Of a stretch of DNA of 64,000 nucleotides, positions 28,588 to 41,470 are shown piece by piece. Where the stretch lies: assembly GCA_963833465.1 (NCBI GenBank), contig CAWHXW010000004.1:682001-746000 (forward strand), read 5' to 3'. Made by a program: the position numbers and the translations under genes. A model generated the notes under the pieces. That model was given only the letters and a program-made list of their open reading frames with translations, was not told the origin of the DNA and searched no databases. Numbering within the stretch: the stretch's first letter is position 1; each line of letters begins with the position of its first letter. This DNA comes from Fen-1298 sp963833465 (GTDB taxonomy: Bacteria; Bacteroidota; Ignavibacteria; UBA10030).

Positions 28588-30051
28588 CTATCTTAATATT
28601 AATAGCTTTTTATTTTCTGTAAAAGGCCCGGCTTGCAGGCGATAGAAGTAGACTCCGCTCGATATATTCAAAGCATTCCATTGTCGAGTATAATTTCCGG
28701 CAGATATTTCTTCATCGACGATCGTTGCAACTTCTCTGCCTATAATATCAAATACTCTTAACGAAACATGACATTTTACCGGCAGCTGAAAATTAATCTC
28801 TGTACTCGGATTGAAAGGATTCGGATAGTTTTGGCTCAAAACATATGATTTAGGCAGAATGCTTTGTGATTTATGCCCTACAGATGTTATAGAGGAAGAT
28901 GTATCAAATATAAGAACTCGATTATTGCCGGCATCTACGACATATAACACAACTCCAGCATTATTCGTAGCTACACCGCTTGGATAACTCATTCCGGTTT
29001 GTGAGCAAGAATCAATTGCTGAAATGAAATCCGCTTGTCCCAATTCTACATCGGCATTAGCACCATTTCCTTTCGAGGCAGCGTTGTTGAATATTAATAT
29101 TCGATTGTTGCCGTTATCTGCGACGAACAAATTTCCAAATTTATCAACGCAGACTCCTCCCGGGTTAATCATTCCGTTTTGCGTACAAAAATCGTTTGCT
29201 GAAATAAAGTTCACCTGCCCCAATACTACATCGGCATTAGCGCCATTTGCTTTTGAAGCTGCATTTCGGAATATTAATATACGACTATTACCTTCATCCG
29301 CTACGTACAAATTTCCCGATTTATCTACAGCTACACATTCCGGATAATACATTCCGCTTTGTGTCGTGGAATCATCGTTCGATATAAAGTCCACCTGTCC
29401 CAGCACTACATCGGCATTAGCGCCATTTCCCTTTGAAGCAGCATTTTTGAATATTAATACGCGGTGGTTAGCAGCGTCCGCCACAAATAAATTACCAAAT
29501 ACGTCTACTGCAACACCTGTTGGATAACTCATTCCGCTTTGATTGCAAGAATCATTTGCTGAAATAAAATCCGTTTGTCCAAATACTGCATCGGCATTAG
29601 CACCATTAGCTATCGAATCGGCATTGGCAAATTTTAATACACGACAATTTTGACAATCTACCACGTATAAACTCCCCGATCCATCAACTGCAACTCCGTA
29701 CGGATAAAACATTCCACTTTGTGTTGTATACGCCGTGTCTGAATAAAAATTCCCCTGCCCCAATACGCCTACAGCACCTGTGCCTGAAACATATGCCGCC
29801 GCATTTTGATATCGAAGCACCCGATTGTTATTTGCATCCGACACATAGACCATTCCCGTCAATGGATTTACTGCAACTGCAACTGGACTATTCAATCCGA
29901 GAGAGTCAACATTATTTTGGCTAAACGAAGTAAATGATGGCTGGCCTATTACTCCACTTGCCGCTTCTCCATCTGTGAATTGCGCTGACGCAATAAAAAA
30001 TAGTAAAACTGTTAGTGCGCAAATGAGCAAAACAACCTGAATTAGTTTCAT
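28588..30051 (-). CDS. Secreted NHL-repeat protein with T9SS-type C-terminal tail
   Basis: 487 residues: signal peptide (to about ASAQ, residue 24), six tandem 60-residue NHL-like repeats (about residues 33-392), then a Por-secretion tail (about 405-487) with LSQNYPNPFNPSTEINF, ISSGVYFYRLQAG and the basic end KKLLILR. Each repeat reads (D)xVLGQxxFIS, GMxYPxGVAVD, GNLFVAD, NxRILIF. It is predicted to be a six-bladed propeller carried out by the type IX system and attached to the surface or released. It is a single gene with no clear operon partner. Confidence 0.85.
   Translation of the reverse strand: MKLIQVVLLICALTVLLFFIASAQFTDGEAASGVIGQPSFTSFSQNNVDSLGLNSPVAVAVNPLTGMVYVSDANNNRVLRYQNAAAYVSGTGAVGVLGQGNFYSDTAYTTQSGMFYPYGVAVDGSGSLYVVDCQNCRVLKFANADSIANGANADAVFGQTDFISANDSCNQSGMSYPTGVAVDVFGNLFVADAANHRVLIFKNAASKGNGANADVVLGQVDFISNDDSTTQSGMYYPECVAVDKSGNLYVADEGNSRILIFRNAASKANGANADVVLGQVNFISANDFCTQNGMINPGGVCVDKFGNLFVADNGNNRILIFNNAASKGNGANADVELGQADFISAIDSCSQTGMSYPSGVATNNAGVVLYVVDAGNNRVLIFDTSSSITSVGHKSQSILPKSYVLSQNYPNPFNPSTEINFQLPVKCHVSLRVFDIIGREVATIVDEEISAGNYTRQWNALNISSGVYFYRLQAGPFTENKKLLILR
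28876..29955 (-). repeat. Six tandem 180-base coding repeats
   Basis: The propeller part of the NHL gene is six units of exactly 180 bases. Units 3 to 5 are the most alike at the DNA level (for example the recurring GCATTAGCACCATT/GCATTAGCGCCATT block on the plus strand at about 29050, 29230, 29410 and 29590), so recombination between units is possible. Confidence 0.8.
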
Positions 30052-30232
30052 GATTTAGTCTTTATGTCTTTTATTTTTTCAGAGATTTTAAATTATTAAA
30101 ATTCTGAAAAAATATTGCTTCACAAATAATTTGAATAATAATCTATTCAAATCCAATTAATAAAAGTGATTTATATTTGTTTTTTAAAATCGCCGCAATG
30201 TTATTCGGTATTTCTCGCTGGTATAAAACACA

Positions 30233-30265
30233 AAGTCCCGATATCTTTTTCAGACAACGGGACTT
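30233..30265 (-). terminator. Distal hairpin after the rRNA operon
   Basis: A perfect 8-base inverted repeat (AAGTCCCG/CGGGACTT) with a 17-base loop, followed on the minus strand by a mixed T-rich run (TGTGTTTTAT). It is the third hairpin with a GTCCCG-type stem downstream of 5S, and a weak terminator by itself. Confidence 0.4.
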
Positions 30266-30280
30266 CGATTTTAAACTCAT

Positions 30281-30309
30281 CTCTCCGACCCCTTGCAGGG
30301 ATCGGAGAG
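30281..30309. repeat. Palindromic element CTCTCCGA..TCGGAGAG, copy 1
   Basis: Stem CTCTCCGA/TCGGAGAG with an inner CCCT/AGGG stem and a TGC loop. A sister copy with the same outer stem and a similar right flank (GGTTATCTTATAA here, GGTCATAAGATAG there) is at 50152-50180. Confidence 0.6.
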
Positions 30310-30420
30310 GTTATCTTATAAATCAAGCCAACTCCTTCCAAATGTCTCGCCTGATCCGATTAGATTTTCATAACTTGATAAGATTATCAAAATAAATATT
30401 AATTGAAAAGCAGCTGACTT

Positions 30421-30457
30421 GAAAAAAAATCCCACTACAATTTTATTTGTAACGGGA
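30421..30457 (-). terminator. Second rRNA-operon terminator
   Basis: An 11-base stem with two G-U pairs (TCCCGTTACAA/TTGTAGTGGGA as read on the minus strand) is followed by eight T. Just upstream on the minus strand is GATGCCAGATCTAAATTAG, nearly the same as the 3' end of 5S plus its trailer, so the unit looks like a duplicated 5S end plus terminator. Confidence 0.65.
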
Positions 30458-30565
30458 CTAATTTAGATCTGGCATCAATCGGATTTTATCCTGCTAAAAG
30501 CGTGGCTTCCATGTGGAATGTTTTTTGCGACATCTCACTGGCTTTCGGTTGGACAAGCTACCTAT

Positions 30566-30600
30566 AAAAAATCCCATCTTAAATTTCTTCAAGATGGGAT
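30566..30600 (-). terminator. First rRNA-operon terminator
   Basis: A perfect 10-base stem (ATCCCATCTT/AAGATGGGAT) with a 10-base loop and a run of six T on the minus strand, starting 14 bases after the 5S 3' end. A textbook intrinsic terminator for the operon. Confidence 0.85.
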
Positions 30601-30613
30601 TCATAATTTAAAT

Positions 30614-30727
<114 letters not shown>

Positions 30728-30828
30728 AAAAACTCAATTGGGAAAAATGCATAATGCTAAATTCTGTTTCGGAATTCTAATGATGACCTTCATCTTCGAG
30801 ATGATTATATCGATGGATCAACAAAAAT

Positions 30829-33857
<3,029 letters not shown>

Positions 33858-34054
33858 AAAATCTTTGTTGATACACAGATAAATCATCTCTTATTACGAG
33901 ACAAAGGTGCATCATTAGAATTTCGGACAGAAAAACTTGAAAATTAAAAATTTAGGTTATGCATTTGGAATAATCGTTCACCCTTTTGCTCGTTAAATAA
34001 TTTGCATTACTTAACAGCTACTAGTCGTTACTTGATTTATTCACACTTCCCAAT

Positions 34055-34066
34055 TGTCAAAGAACA
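34055..34066 (-). promoter_or_regulatory. boxA-like antitermination site before 23S
   Basis: TGTTCTTTGACA on the minus strand in the tRNA-Ala/23S spacer. A near-identical TGTTCTTTGAA lies in the 16S leader. Such sites recruit NusB/NusE antitermination factors in other bacteria. Confidence 0.55.
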
Positions 34067-34109
34067 AAAAAATAATTTCGAAATTATATATTTTCATTTC
34101 GAAATTTCG

Positions 34110-34183
34110 TGGAGCTGGTCGGGATCGAACCGGCGACCTCCTGGTTGCAAACCAGGCGCTCTCCCAAGCTGAGCTACAGCCCC
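34110..34183 (-). tRNA. tRNA-Ala (anticodon TGC)
   Basis: 74 bases with a complete cloverleaf: acceptor GGGGCTG/CAGCTCC, D-arm GCTCAGCTTGGGAGAGC, anticodon loop TTTGCAA, T-arm with GGTTCGATCC. CCA is not encoded. Located in the 16S-23S spacer, the common place for Ile and Ala tRNAs. Confidence 0.97.
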
Positions 34184-34213
34184 GTAGCTGGTGTCCAAAC
34201 ACATACCCCAGTG

Positions 34214-34287
<74 letters not shown>

Positions 34288-34391
34288 AGAGTTAAACTAA
34301 CACGGGAAAAAAATAAAGTGTGCACGCTTCTTGCCAACTTAATTGGGCAGAATTGTATGAGATGTTCATTCCAATTACTTGGATGAGATCT

Positions 34392-35934
<1,543 letters not shown>

Positions 35935-36042
35935 AGAATTTTTATATTCTCAATTTCAAGTCTGATAACCTAATCTCTGAGTCGTTAGACATTTCAATTA
36001 GGGTTGAAACCCAGTTAAATTGACATTTGTCGTGCACACTTT

Positions 36043-36053
36043 TTCAAAGAACA
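36043..36053 (-). promoter_or_regulatory. boxA-like antitermination site in the 16S leader
   Basis: TGTTCTTTGAA on the minus strand, about 110 bases before mature 16S and just after a terminator-like hairpin. It matches the site before 23S at 10 of 11 positions. Confidence 0.55.
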
Positions 36054-36061
36054 TCCTTACG

Positions 36062-36086
36062 ATAAAAATGCCCATGAACAATGGGC
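36062..36086 (-). terminator. Terminator-like hairpin in the rRNA leader
   Basis: On the minus strand GCCCAT-TGTTC-ATGGGC (with an extra T-A pair outside each end) is followed by TTTTTATC. It lies between the rRNA promoter and boxA, so it may be an attenuator that antitermination factors must pass, or the leader half of a processing structure. Confidence 0.55.
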
Positions 36087-36136
36087 ATTCAAAATTCTTT
36101 TTCTAAGGAACTCCCGCTTTTATTATGCGGGACTTA

Positions 36137-36165
36137 AATATAGCACATCAATTACAAAAAGTCAA
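36137..36165 (-). promoter_or_regulatory. Promoter of the rRNA operon
   Basis: TTGACT (36160-36165) and TATATT (36137-36142) on the minus strand with a 17-base spacer. The predicted transcript starts near 36130, giving a leader of about 195 bases. No second promoter of equal quality was seen. Confidence 0.75.
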
Positions 36166-36193
36166 CATCTATTTCATTTTACTTTGGAAATAT

Positions 36194-36817
36194 TTAATGC
36201 TGCCGTAGTATCTCTTGTCGAACTTGTTTTTCCAACCGTAAATGTTCTTCTGCTGAGATATTAAATTTTTCCCGCAAGGCATCAAGCCGATCTAAATCTT
36301 GAGGTGTAATAGCCCCATTTTTCCAACTGTCAACAATCGCATGTAAATAAATTTCAAGGCGAACTTCTTGTTCTAAACTCGCATGCTCTTCATCACTAAT
36401 GCCCATAGCTTTTCGTAATGTTAATAACAAATCTCCTTCGTCTTTACTCAACGATCCATTTGCCCAAGCTTGCTTAAGAGTTTGCGCATATGCTTGTAAA
36501 GATACAAGTGAAACAGTTCGTTGGACTTGCGCACTTTTTTCTATCTCTTCGTGCCATTTTTCTTCTACTCGCTGCTGGGGAATATTTTTTTCGGTTTTGT
36601 TAAGCGCTTTATCTATTCGAGGTTGACTCGCTATCTCTGCTTTTTGTTTATTTTCTTGTAGCTGACTCTGAACAGATGCAGTCTGATCTTTAACATTGTT
36701 GACAGGCTTCCCTACTGGTAAATTAGACGACGGCGTCGTTTCTCCTTTCCTTTTCTGCTCAAGAATTTTTCGCTTAAGCTCTTCGACTTTTCTTTTTTGT
36801 TCGTCTATGTCTGCCAT
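36194..36817 (-). CDS. Helical protein with a tandem 45-residue repeat, function unknown
   Basis: 207 residues. N-terminal third: a charged coiled coil (EQKRKVEELKRKILEQKRK). Middle: low-complexity, Lys/Gln rich. C-terminal 100 residues: two copies of a helical unit, YAQTLKQAWANGSLSKDEGDL/LLTLRKAMGISDEEHASLEQEVRLE, then LHAIVDSWKNGAITPQDLDRL/DALREKFNISAEEHLRLEKQVRQE. The pattern W-x-NG, then LR, then (G/N)IS-EEH, then LE--VR-E is shared. This looks like an EF-hand-like or TerB-like helical scaffold. No signal peptide. It lies just upstream of the rRNA promoter; its 3' end is 29 bases from the -35 element. Confidence 0.7.
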   Translation of the reverse strand: MADIDEQKRKVEELKRKILEQKRKGETTPSSNLPVGKPVNNVKDQTASVQSQLQENKQKAEIASQPRIDKALNKTEKNIPQQRVEEKWHEEIEKSAQVQRTVSLVSLQAYAQTLKQAWANGSLSKDEGDLLLTLRKAMGISDEEHASLEQEVRLEIYLHAIVDSWKNGAITPQDLDRLDALREKFNISAEEHLRLEKQVRQEILRQH

Positions 36818-36952
36818 TGTTTAAAAACAAGCCCTATTTTTTAAGGGAATTCTATTTCAGAAAAATATTTTACTATATGAAGATATCTAAATCGACTCCG
36901 AATGTCAACGCGTCCCCCTACTCTGGTTTTTCTAAATCCAGAAATTACAATA

Positions 36953-37126
36953 TTACAGTTTATCTGGAAGTTCATGGAATGCTTTTCCAAAGAGAACATC
37001 TGCAATCGAAGATGAATCAACAAAATCATGAAATTCCATTCCTGCCGATTTCTTTCTTCTTAGGAATAAAATAACCAATGAAATTGCAGTTCCAGCTACC
37101 ATACCGAGTATAATATATTTTTTCAT
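36953..37126 (-). CDS. Small membrane-anchored protein, 57 residues
   Basis: An open frame starting MKKYIILGMVAGTAISLVI with one transmembrane segment (about residues 4-22), a stop-transfer FLRRKKSAG, then a short acidic cytoplasmic tail (DFVDSSSIADVLFG). It resembles the many one-helix small proteins with a glycine-rich N-terminal helix. No strong Shine-Dalgarno is seen before the ATG (AAAAATCA upstream). The base composition and clean signal-anchor argue for a real gene. Confidence 0.6.
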   Translation of the reverse strand: MKKYIILGMVAGTAISLVILFLRRKKSAGMEFHDFVDSSSIADVLFGKAFHELPDKL

Positions 37127-37436
37127 TGATTTTTATCCCCTCTATTTTTTCAAGTTAAACTCTTCAAATACTTTTCATCAATATATGACATAAAAATTGT
37201 ATCAATAGATATCACGGCTAAATCAAAATATTATTCAATAAAATCCAGATGCACCATAATACTTTTTCACTTCAACTGTAAATATGATCATCCATGGATT
37301 CTAAAAAGATGTGTTCAGAAATTGGCATCTCACACTTTTAAATAAATGAAAATAAAGGTGAGGCAAATAATAATTATTTAAAAAAATCGGCTTGCCCGCG
37401 CCGTAAATGGCAGGCAAGCTAATTGAATAAGAAAAT
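37127..37436. other. Intergenic region with terminator at its right end
   Basis: About 310 A+T-rich bases between the 57-residue protein and the H1-like gene. Apart from the terminator at 37381-37419 nothing is seen. Confidence 0.5.
37381..37419 (-). terminator. Terminator of the H1-like gene
   Basis: Stem GCTTGCC/GGCAAGC with a 16-base loop, followed by GATTTTTTT on the minus strand, 18 bases after the stop codon at 37437. Confidence 0.75.
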
Positions 37437-37655
37437 TTATGCCGCTGGCGTTGGCGTGGTTGGCTGAGACGTTTCTTCCGCCATCTTTGCCTTTACATCT
37501 TGTACTTCATTTCGAATTTCTTGTGCTTTTTTCTTTAAGTTGGCCATGTGCTTGCGTAGACGGACACCAGCCGATTTATTCTGTTTCAAATAAAATTTAT
37601 CAAAGTCACCTTGGAATGTTGCTACAAGATCCAGCAATTCTTTATATCGATCCAT
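37437..37655 (-). CDS. Histone-H1-like small protein
   Basis: 72 residues. It matches the short bacterial H1-like family common in Bacteroidota and Chlorobi: an N-terminal helix MDRYKELLDLVATFQGDFDKFY, a basic core NKSAGVRLRKHMANLKKKAQEIRNEVQ, then a Thr/Pro/Ala tail. Family knowledge suggests DNA binding or nucleoid association. It has its own terminator. Confidence 0.8.
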   Translation of the reverse strand: MDRYKELLDLVATFQGDFDKFYLKQNKSAGVRLRKHMANLKKKAQEIRNEVQDVKAKMAEETSQPTTPTPAA

Positions 37656-38041
37656 CTTGTTACTCCTATGTTAGTTCTATCTGTTTAATTTTTTAGCTTT
37701 CAGTTCTCAACATTTGATTAGTTATAGTTCACAATACAACTTTAAGTCCTCCTTTCCCTTATATACAATTTACAAGGGGCGGATTACTTTGAAATTTCGC
37801 CAGTAAGATACGGATTTTGTTGGAGAAGTCAAAGCTGTATGGTAATTTTTGCGGAAATCAAAACAGCAAAAAGTAAAAATTCTCTGTTTTAATAATTGTA
37901 TTCCATTGAATACAGACCAATGGATTTGAAACATATTTACAAATCTCCAAGGACTTTTGATTACTAAAAAGATCAAAAGTCCCGAAGGAGATTATTTTGG
38001 ATTTTAGTTAACCAGCGCACAAATGACTACAACACAGCTTT
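37656..38041. other. Intergenic region with a long perfect hairpin
   Basis: About 385 A+T-rich bases. The only structure is an inverted repeat at 37951-37982 (GGACTTTTGAT/ATCAAAAGTCC, 11 of 11 pairs, 10-base loop), extended outside by CTCC/GGAG. There is no T-run after it on the minus strand. It may end transcription from the 52-residue gene or be part of a small RNA. Confidence 0.5.
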
Positions 38042-38200
38042 TTATGGCTTTGTATTCAGTTTGTTCTCAATCTCTTGTATTTTATCTACTATCTTCTTTA
38101 CGTTCTGAGAAACTCCGCCGATAATGTAAAGCAAATATAAAAAAAGAATCACGAAAAAAAAGCTTGCAAGTGTTGAAAGAGTAATTGTGGTCGTTCCCAT
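38042..38200 (-). CDS. Small one-helix membrane protein, 52 residues
   Basis: ATG at 38200 with AAGGA 7 bases before it. The N-terminal half is a long hydrophobic helix (TLASFFFVILFLYLLYIIGG), followed by an amphipathic helix VSQNVKKIVDKIQEIENKL. It lies 98 bases after the response regulator on the same strand. No family is recognised. Confidence 0.6.
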   Translation of the reverse strand: MGTTTITLSTLASFFFVILFLYLLYIIGGVSQNVKKIVDKIQEIENKLNTKP

Positions 38201-38298
38201 AAAAATTCCTTTCAAATAAAGTGAGTAAAAATTGTTTTATACAGATTGAAAAAATATATCGTATTATTTCAAGTCACGTTTCATTTATAATTATTAAT

Positions 38299-38691
38299 TC
38301 ATTTTTTTATTCCAACTCGATTATTCGGAAAAAGAACCGAAAGACGTTTCACAACATAATCTACAGAAAGTGGTTTTAAAAGATAGGCTGATACTTTATA
38401 CGAGAGAAGTTCACGGACAAGATTCGTCTCGCCGTGTGATGTTACCATAACAACAGGCAAATTTTGAAATTCAGGTATAGCCCGGACAGACTTAAGCGTT
38501 TCTTTTCCGTTCATAACTGGCATTTCATAATCAAGAAAGACAACATCTGGTTTTTCAGTGGAGAGCTTTCTGATGGCGTCCTTTCCGTGTGTTGCTTCGA
38601 TAATTTTTGCATCGAACGCCTTGGTTAATATTCTTCCAAGAAGCATTCTGCTCTCAAGACTATCATCAACGATAAGCGCCTTCATCAACAT
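38299..38691 (-). CDS. Single-domain response regulator (CheY-like)
   Basis: 130 residues from the ATG at 38691, chosen because GGAGG lies 6 bases upstream; the open frame runs 31 codons further without a site. It has the receiver domain only: acidic pair Asp9-Asp10, phospho-acceptor Asp54 in VFLDYEMP, Thr84 and Lys106 in LLKPL. There is no output domain, so it must act by protein contact. No histidine kinase is adjacent. Confidence 0.9.
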   Translation of the reverse strand: MLMKALIVDDSLESRMLLGRILTKAFDAKIIEATHGKDAIRKLSTEKPDVVFLDYEMPVMNGKETLKSVRAIPEFQNLPVVMVTSHGETNLVRELLSYKVSAYLLKPLSVDYVVKRLSVLFPNNRVGIKK

Positions 38692-38816
38692 CTTGCCCCT
38701 CCAAAATGCGATAATATTTGTGCTAATATAGCAACCTGATGTATTAATTGCAATTCTACCGCTGCTATAGATTCCTTCACTCAAGAGATCTTCGTTTTAG
38801 ATTCTGACTTCAAAGC

Positions 38817-41096
38817 TCATCGCAGCTTTAAGCTTCGCAACCTTAATGAATTCATCACTACACTTATTGAGCTCAATGCCATCGCACCTGCTGCAAAAAT
38901 CGGATTGAGCAGACCAAATGCAGCTAATGAAATACCTATAATATTGTATATAAATGCCCAAAAAAGGTTTTGTTTGATAGTGCGCATCGTGCGGCGCGAA
39001 AGGCGAATCGCCTGCACAACTCCGTTAATATTGGATTTCATCAGCGTCACATCCGCCGTTTCCATCGCTATGTCAGAACCGGTTCCCATTGCAATACTGA
39101 CATCAGCTTGAGCTAATGCCGGTGCATCGTTGATGCCGTCACCTACCATTGCAACTATTCTCCTTTTTGTCTTTCCTTCAATTTGCAGGTCTTTGACCTT
39201 CGCGGACTTTTCATCCGGCAGCACCTTAGAAAAAACCCGCTCAATCCCAACCTGCCTTGCAACAACCAGTGCCGTAGCTGGATTGTCGCCAGTTATCATA
39301 ACAACTTCTAATCCCATTCGTTTCAATTCTTCTATTGTTTTTTTTGATTCAGGATTAATTGTATCTGCAATTGCAATAATACCAGCCAACTTTCCATCTA
39401 TTACAGTGAAAACCGGTGTTTTCCCTTGTTCTGAAAAATCGACTGCAATTTTTCCTGCAAGCGAAACATCAATAGATAAATCTTTGAGCATCGCCTCATT
39501 ACCAACAATTACTTTTTTTCCTTCCACTTTTCCTTGCAAACCATACCCAGTTCTTGATTGGAATGAATCTACACCAACGAGAACGATGGAGCGGTTCTTT
39601 GCTTCCTCCACAATTGCACTTCCTAACGGATGCTCTGATTTGTTTTCTAACGAAGCGGTTATTTTTAAAAGAGTTTGTTCATTAATATCATTTAACGTTT
39701 TAATATTTATAACTGAAGGTTTACCGCGCGTGATGGTTCCTGTTTTATCGAATACAATTGTCTGAATCTTGCAAGCAAGATCCAAACTTTCTGCATTCTT
39801 GATTAACAATCCAATTGACGCTCCCATCCCGGTACTTACCATAATTGCTGTTGGTGTCGCAATTCCGAGTGCGCACGGACACGCTATTACAAGAACTGCT
39901 ATCGAGTTAATAAGCGCAGAAGTAAAATTTATCTCAATTACCAAGTACCATATGCTAAATGTTGCAAGAGCAATTAATAATACGGCGGGGACAAATATAG
40001 ATGCAATCTTATCGGCGAGACGCTGAATCGGAGCTTTTGTACCCTGTGCATCTTCCACGAGTTTCACAATGTGCGCCACAATGGTATTTGCGCCGACAGC
40101 GGCGGCGCGAAATTCAAAGCTGCCATTGATATTGATAGTTCCTCCGACTACTTTATCGCCGGTTCGCTTTTCGACGGGTAAACTCTCGCCAGTAATCATC
40201 GCTTCATCAACTGTTGACGAACCTCTGATAATATTGCCATCAACCGGAATGCGTTCACCGGGACGCACTATAACTACATCACCGATAACTACATCGACAA
40301 CTGAAATTTCCCGCTCAATATTTTCACGAATTACCCTTGCTGTCTTCGGTTGAATTTCTACCAATTTATGAATTTCCTCAGATGTTTTATGTTTTGCGCG
40401 CGCTTCAAACATCCTCCCCATCAGAATGAGTGAAATAATTGCTGCTGCTGAATCAAAATAAACATTATTTGGATTAACGTTCGACGGCAGCCAATTGGGG
40501 AAAAGCACAATAAAAGCACTATACAAAAACGCAGATTCAGTGCCGATGGCTATAAGTGTATTCATATCAGCAGAAAAATGTTTTGTCAATTTCCATGCAG
40601 GTTTTATAAATCGCTTTCCCGAAATAAACATCACAGGCACAGTAAGAATCAGCAGAATTTTGTTCACTTCATTCATCGTTAAAGGAATAATCGCTGTAAA
40701 CCATGGCATCATACTGAACATATTCAAAAGTATAATTGGAATAGCAAACGTGATACTGAATAAGAATTCGCGTTTCAATTGCCTATAATATCTTTCCTGA
40801 TGGGTTTCCAAGTAATCTTCTGGATTTTTCGTTGATTGTGTTGAGAAACTTAAAGAAGGTTTCTGAGGAAGAATCAATTTGTATCCAGCTTCATTTACAG
40901 CTTTTGCAAGCACATCAAGATTTGTTTTTGATGAATCGAACGACAACGTCACTGCCTCAGTAGCAAGATTGACATTCGCAACTTCTACACCATCGATCTT
41001 TTTTAATGTTTTTTCGACACGCGCAACACAACTCGCACATGTCATTCCTTCAACAGGAAGTGTGATTTTTGTAATTAATAATCGGTTATTTGTCAT
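38817..41096 (-). CDS. copA: Copper-exporting P1B-type ATPase
   Basis: Pumps Cu(I) out of the cytoplasm. 759 residues: one N-terminal metal-binding domain with GMTCASC (17-23), membrane helices, the actuator TGES, the transmembrane CPC motif in VIACPCALG, the phosphorylation site DKTGT, HP in SEHPLGSAI, and GDGINDAPAL. The C-terminal helix motif MALSS/NSLRL agrees with a P1B-1 copper pump. The start overlaps the stop of copZ by 4 bases. Confidence 0.95.
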   Translation of the reverse strand: MTNNRLLITKITLPVEGMTCASCVARVEKTLKKIDGVEVANVNLATEAVTLSFDSSKTNLDVLAKAVNEAGYKLILPQKPSLSFSTQSTKNPEDYLETHQERYYRQLKREFLFSITFAIPIILLNMFSMMPWFTAIIPLTMNEVNKILLILTVPVMFISGKRFIKPAWKLTKHFSADMNTLIAIGTESAFLYSAFIVLFPNWLPSNVNPNNVYFDSAAAIISLILMGRMFEARAKHKTSEEIHKLVEIQPKTARVIRENIEREISVVDVVIGDVVIVRPGERIPVDGNIIRGSSTVDEAMITGESLPVEKRTGDKVVGGTININGSFEFRAAAVGANTIVAHIVKLVEDAQGTKAPIQRLADKIASIFVPAVLLIALATFSIWYLVIEINFTSALINSIAVLVIACPCALGIATPTAIMVSTGMGASIGLLIKNAESLDLACKIQTIVFDKTGTITRGKPSVINIKTLNDINEQTLLKITASLENKSEHPLGSAIVEEAKNRSIVLVGVDSFQSRTGYGLQGKVEGKKVIVGNEAMLKDLSIDVSLAGKIAVDFSEQGKTPVFTVIDGKLAGIIAIADTINPESKKTIEELKRMGLEVVMITGDNPATALVVARQVGIERVFSKVLPDEKSAKVKDLQIEGKTKRRIVAMVGDGINDAPALAQADVSIAMGTGSDIAMETADVTLMKSNINGVVQAIRLSRRTMRTIKQNLFWAFIYNIIGISLAAFGLLNPIFAAGAMALSSISVVMNSLRLRSLKLR

Positions 41097-41302
41097 TGAA
41101 TAGTGATAAGCTGGTATCCGGCTTCCTCAATTTTTGCAGATAAAATATCTTTCGTAATTTTTGTCTCATCATAATTAACTTTTGCTTTACCTATCTGAAC
41201 GTCTTCAATTTCAAGTCCGGCGACACTAATTAGCGCCTGCTTCACATGCATCACACAGTGTCCGCAGTTCATTCCCTGAATTATCAGTTTGTGAGATTTC
41301 AT
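41093..41302 (-). CDS. copZ: Copper chaperone (HMA domain)
   Basis: 69 residues, a single heavy-metal-associated domain with the GMNCGHC Cys pair. AGGAG lies 7 bases before the ATG. It probably carries Cu(I) to the CopA pump encoded directly after it (4-base overlap). No CsoR or CueR-type regulator is adjacent. Confidence 0.9.
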   Translation of the reverse strand: MKSHKLIIQGMNCGHCVMHVKQALISVAGLEIEDVQIGKAKVNYDETKITKDILSAKIEEAGYQLITIQ

Positions 41303-41470
41303 TCGTTCTCCTTCTTTCTACATTTAGATGATCATTTGAGCTCATTATTATGATTAACAATGGAACATTACATTTGGTTTCAACGTTGTTATGTAAAGAC
41401 AAGTATTTCTTGTGAATCTATTCGATATTTGTTGACAATTATACGAACTTATAATACTTTAATATTAGTA

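Noticed and set aside
28876..29955. Possible CRISPR or other direct-repeat array
   Set aside because: Units are 180 bases, in frame, and code for propeller blades; no short repeat-spacer pattern exists anywhere in the window.
39130..39765. Plus-strand frame of 211 codons
   Set aside because: It lies fully opposite copA, whose motifs are complete; it is a mirror frame of a coding region.
41433..41461. Promoter TTGACA-17-TACTTT before the small His/Cys-rich gene
   Set aside because: The -35 is perfect, but the -10 matches only weakly and other T-A-rich options overlap; not strong enough to list.
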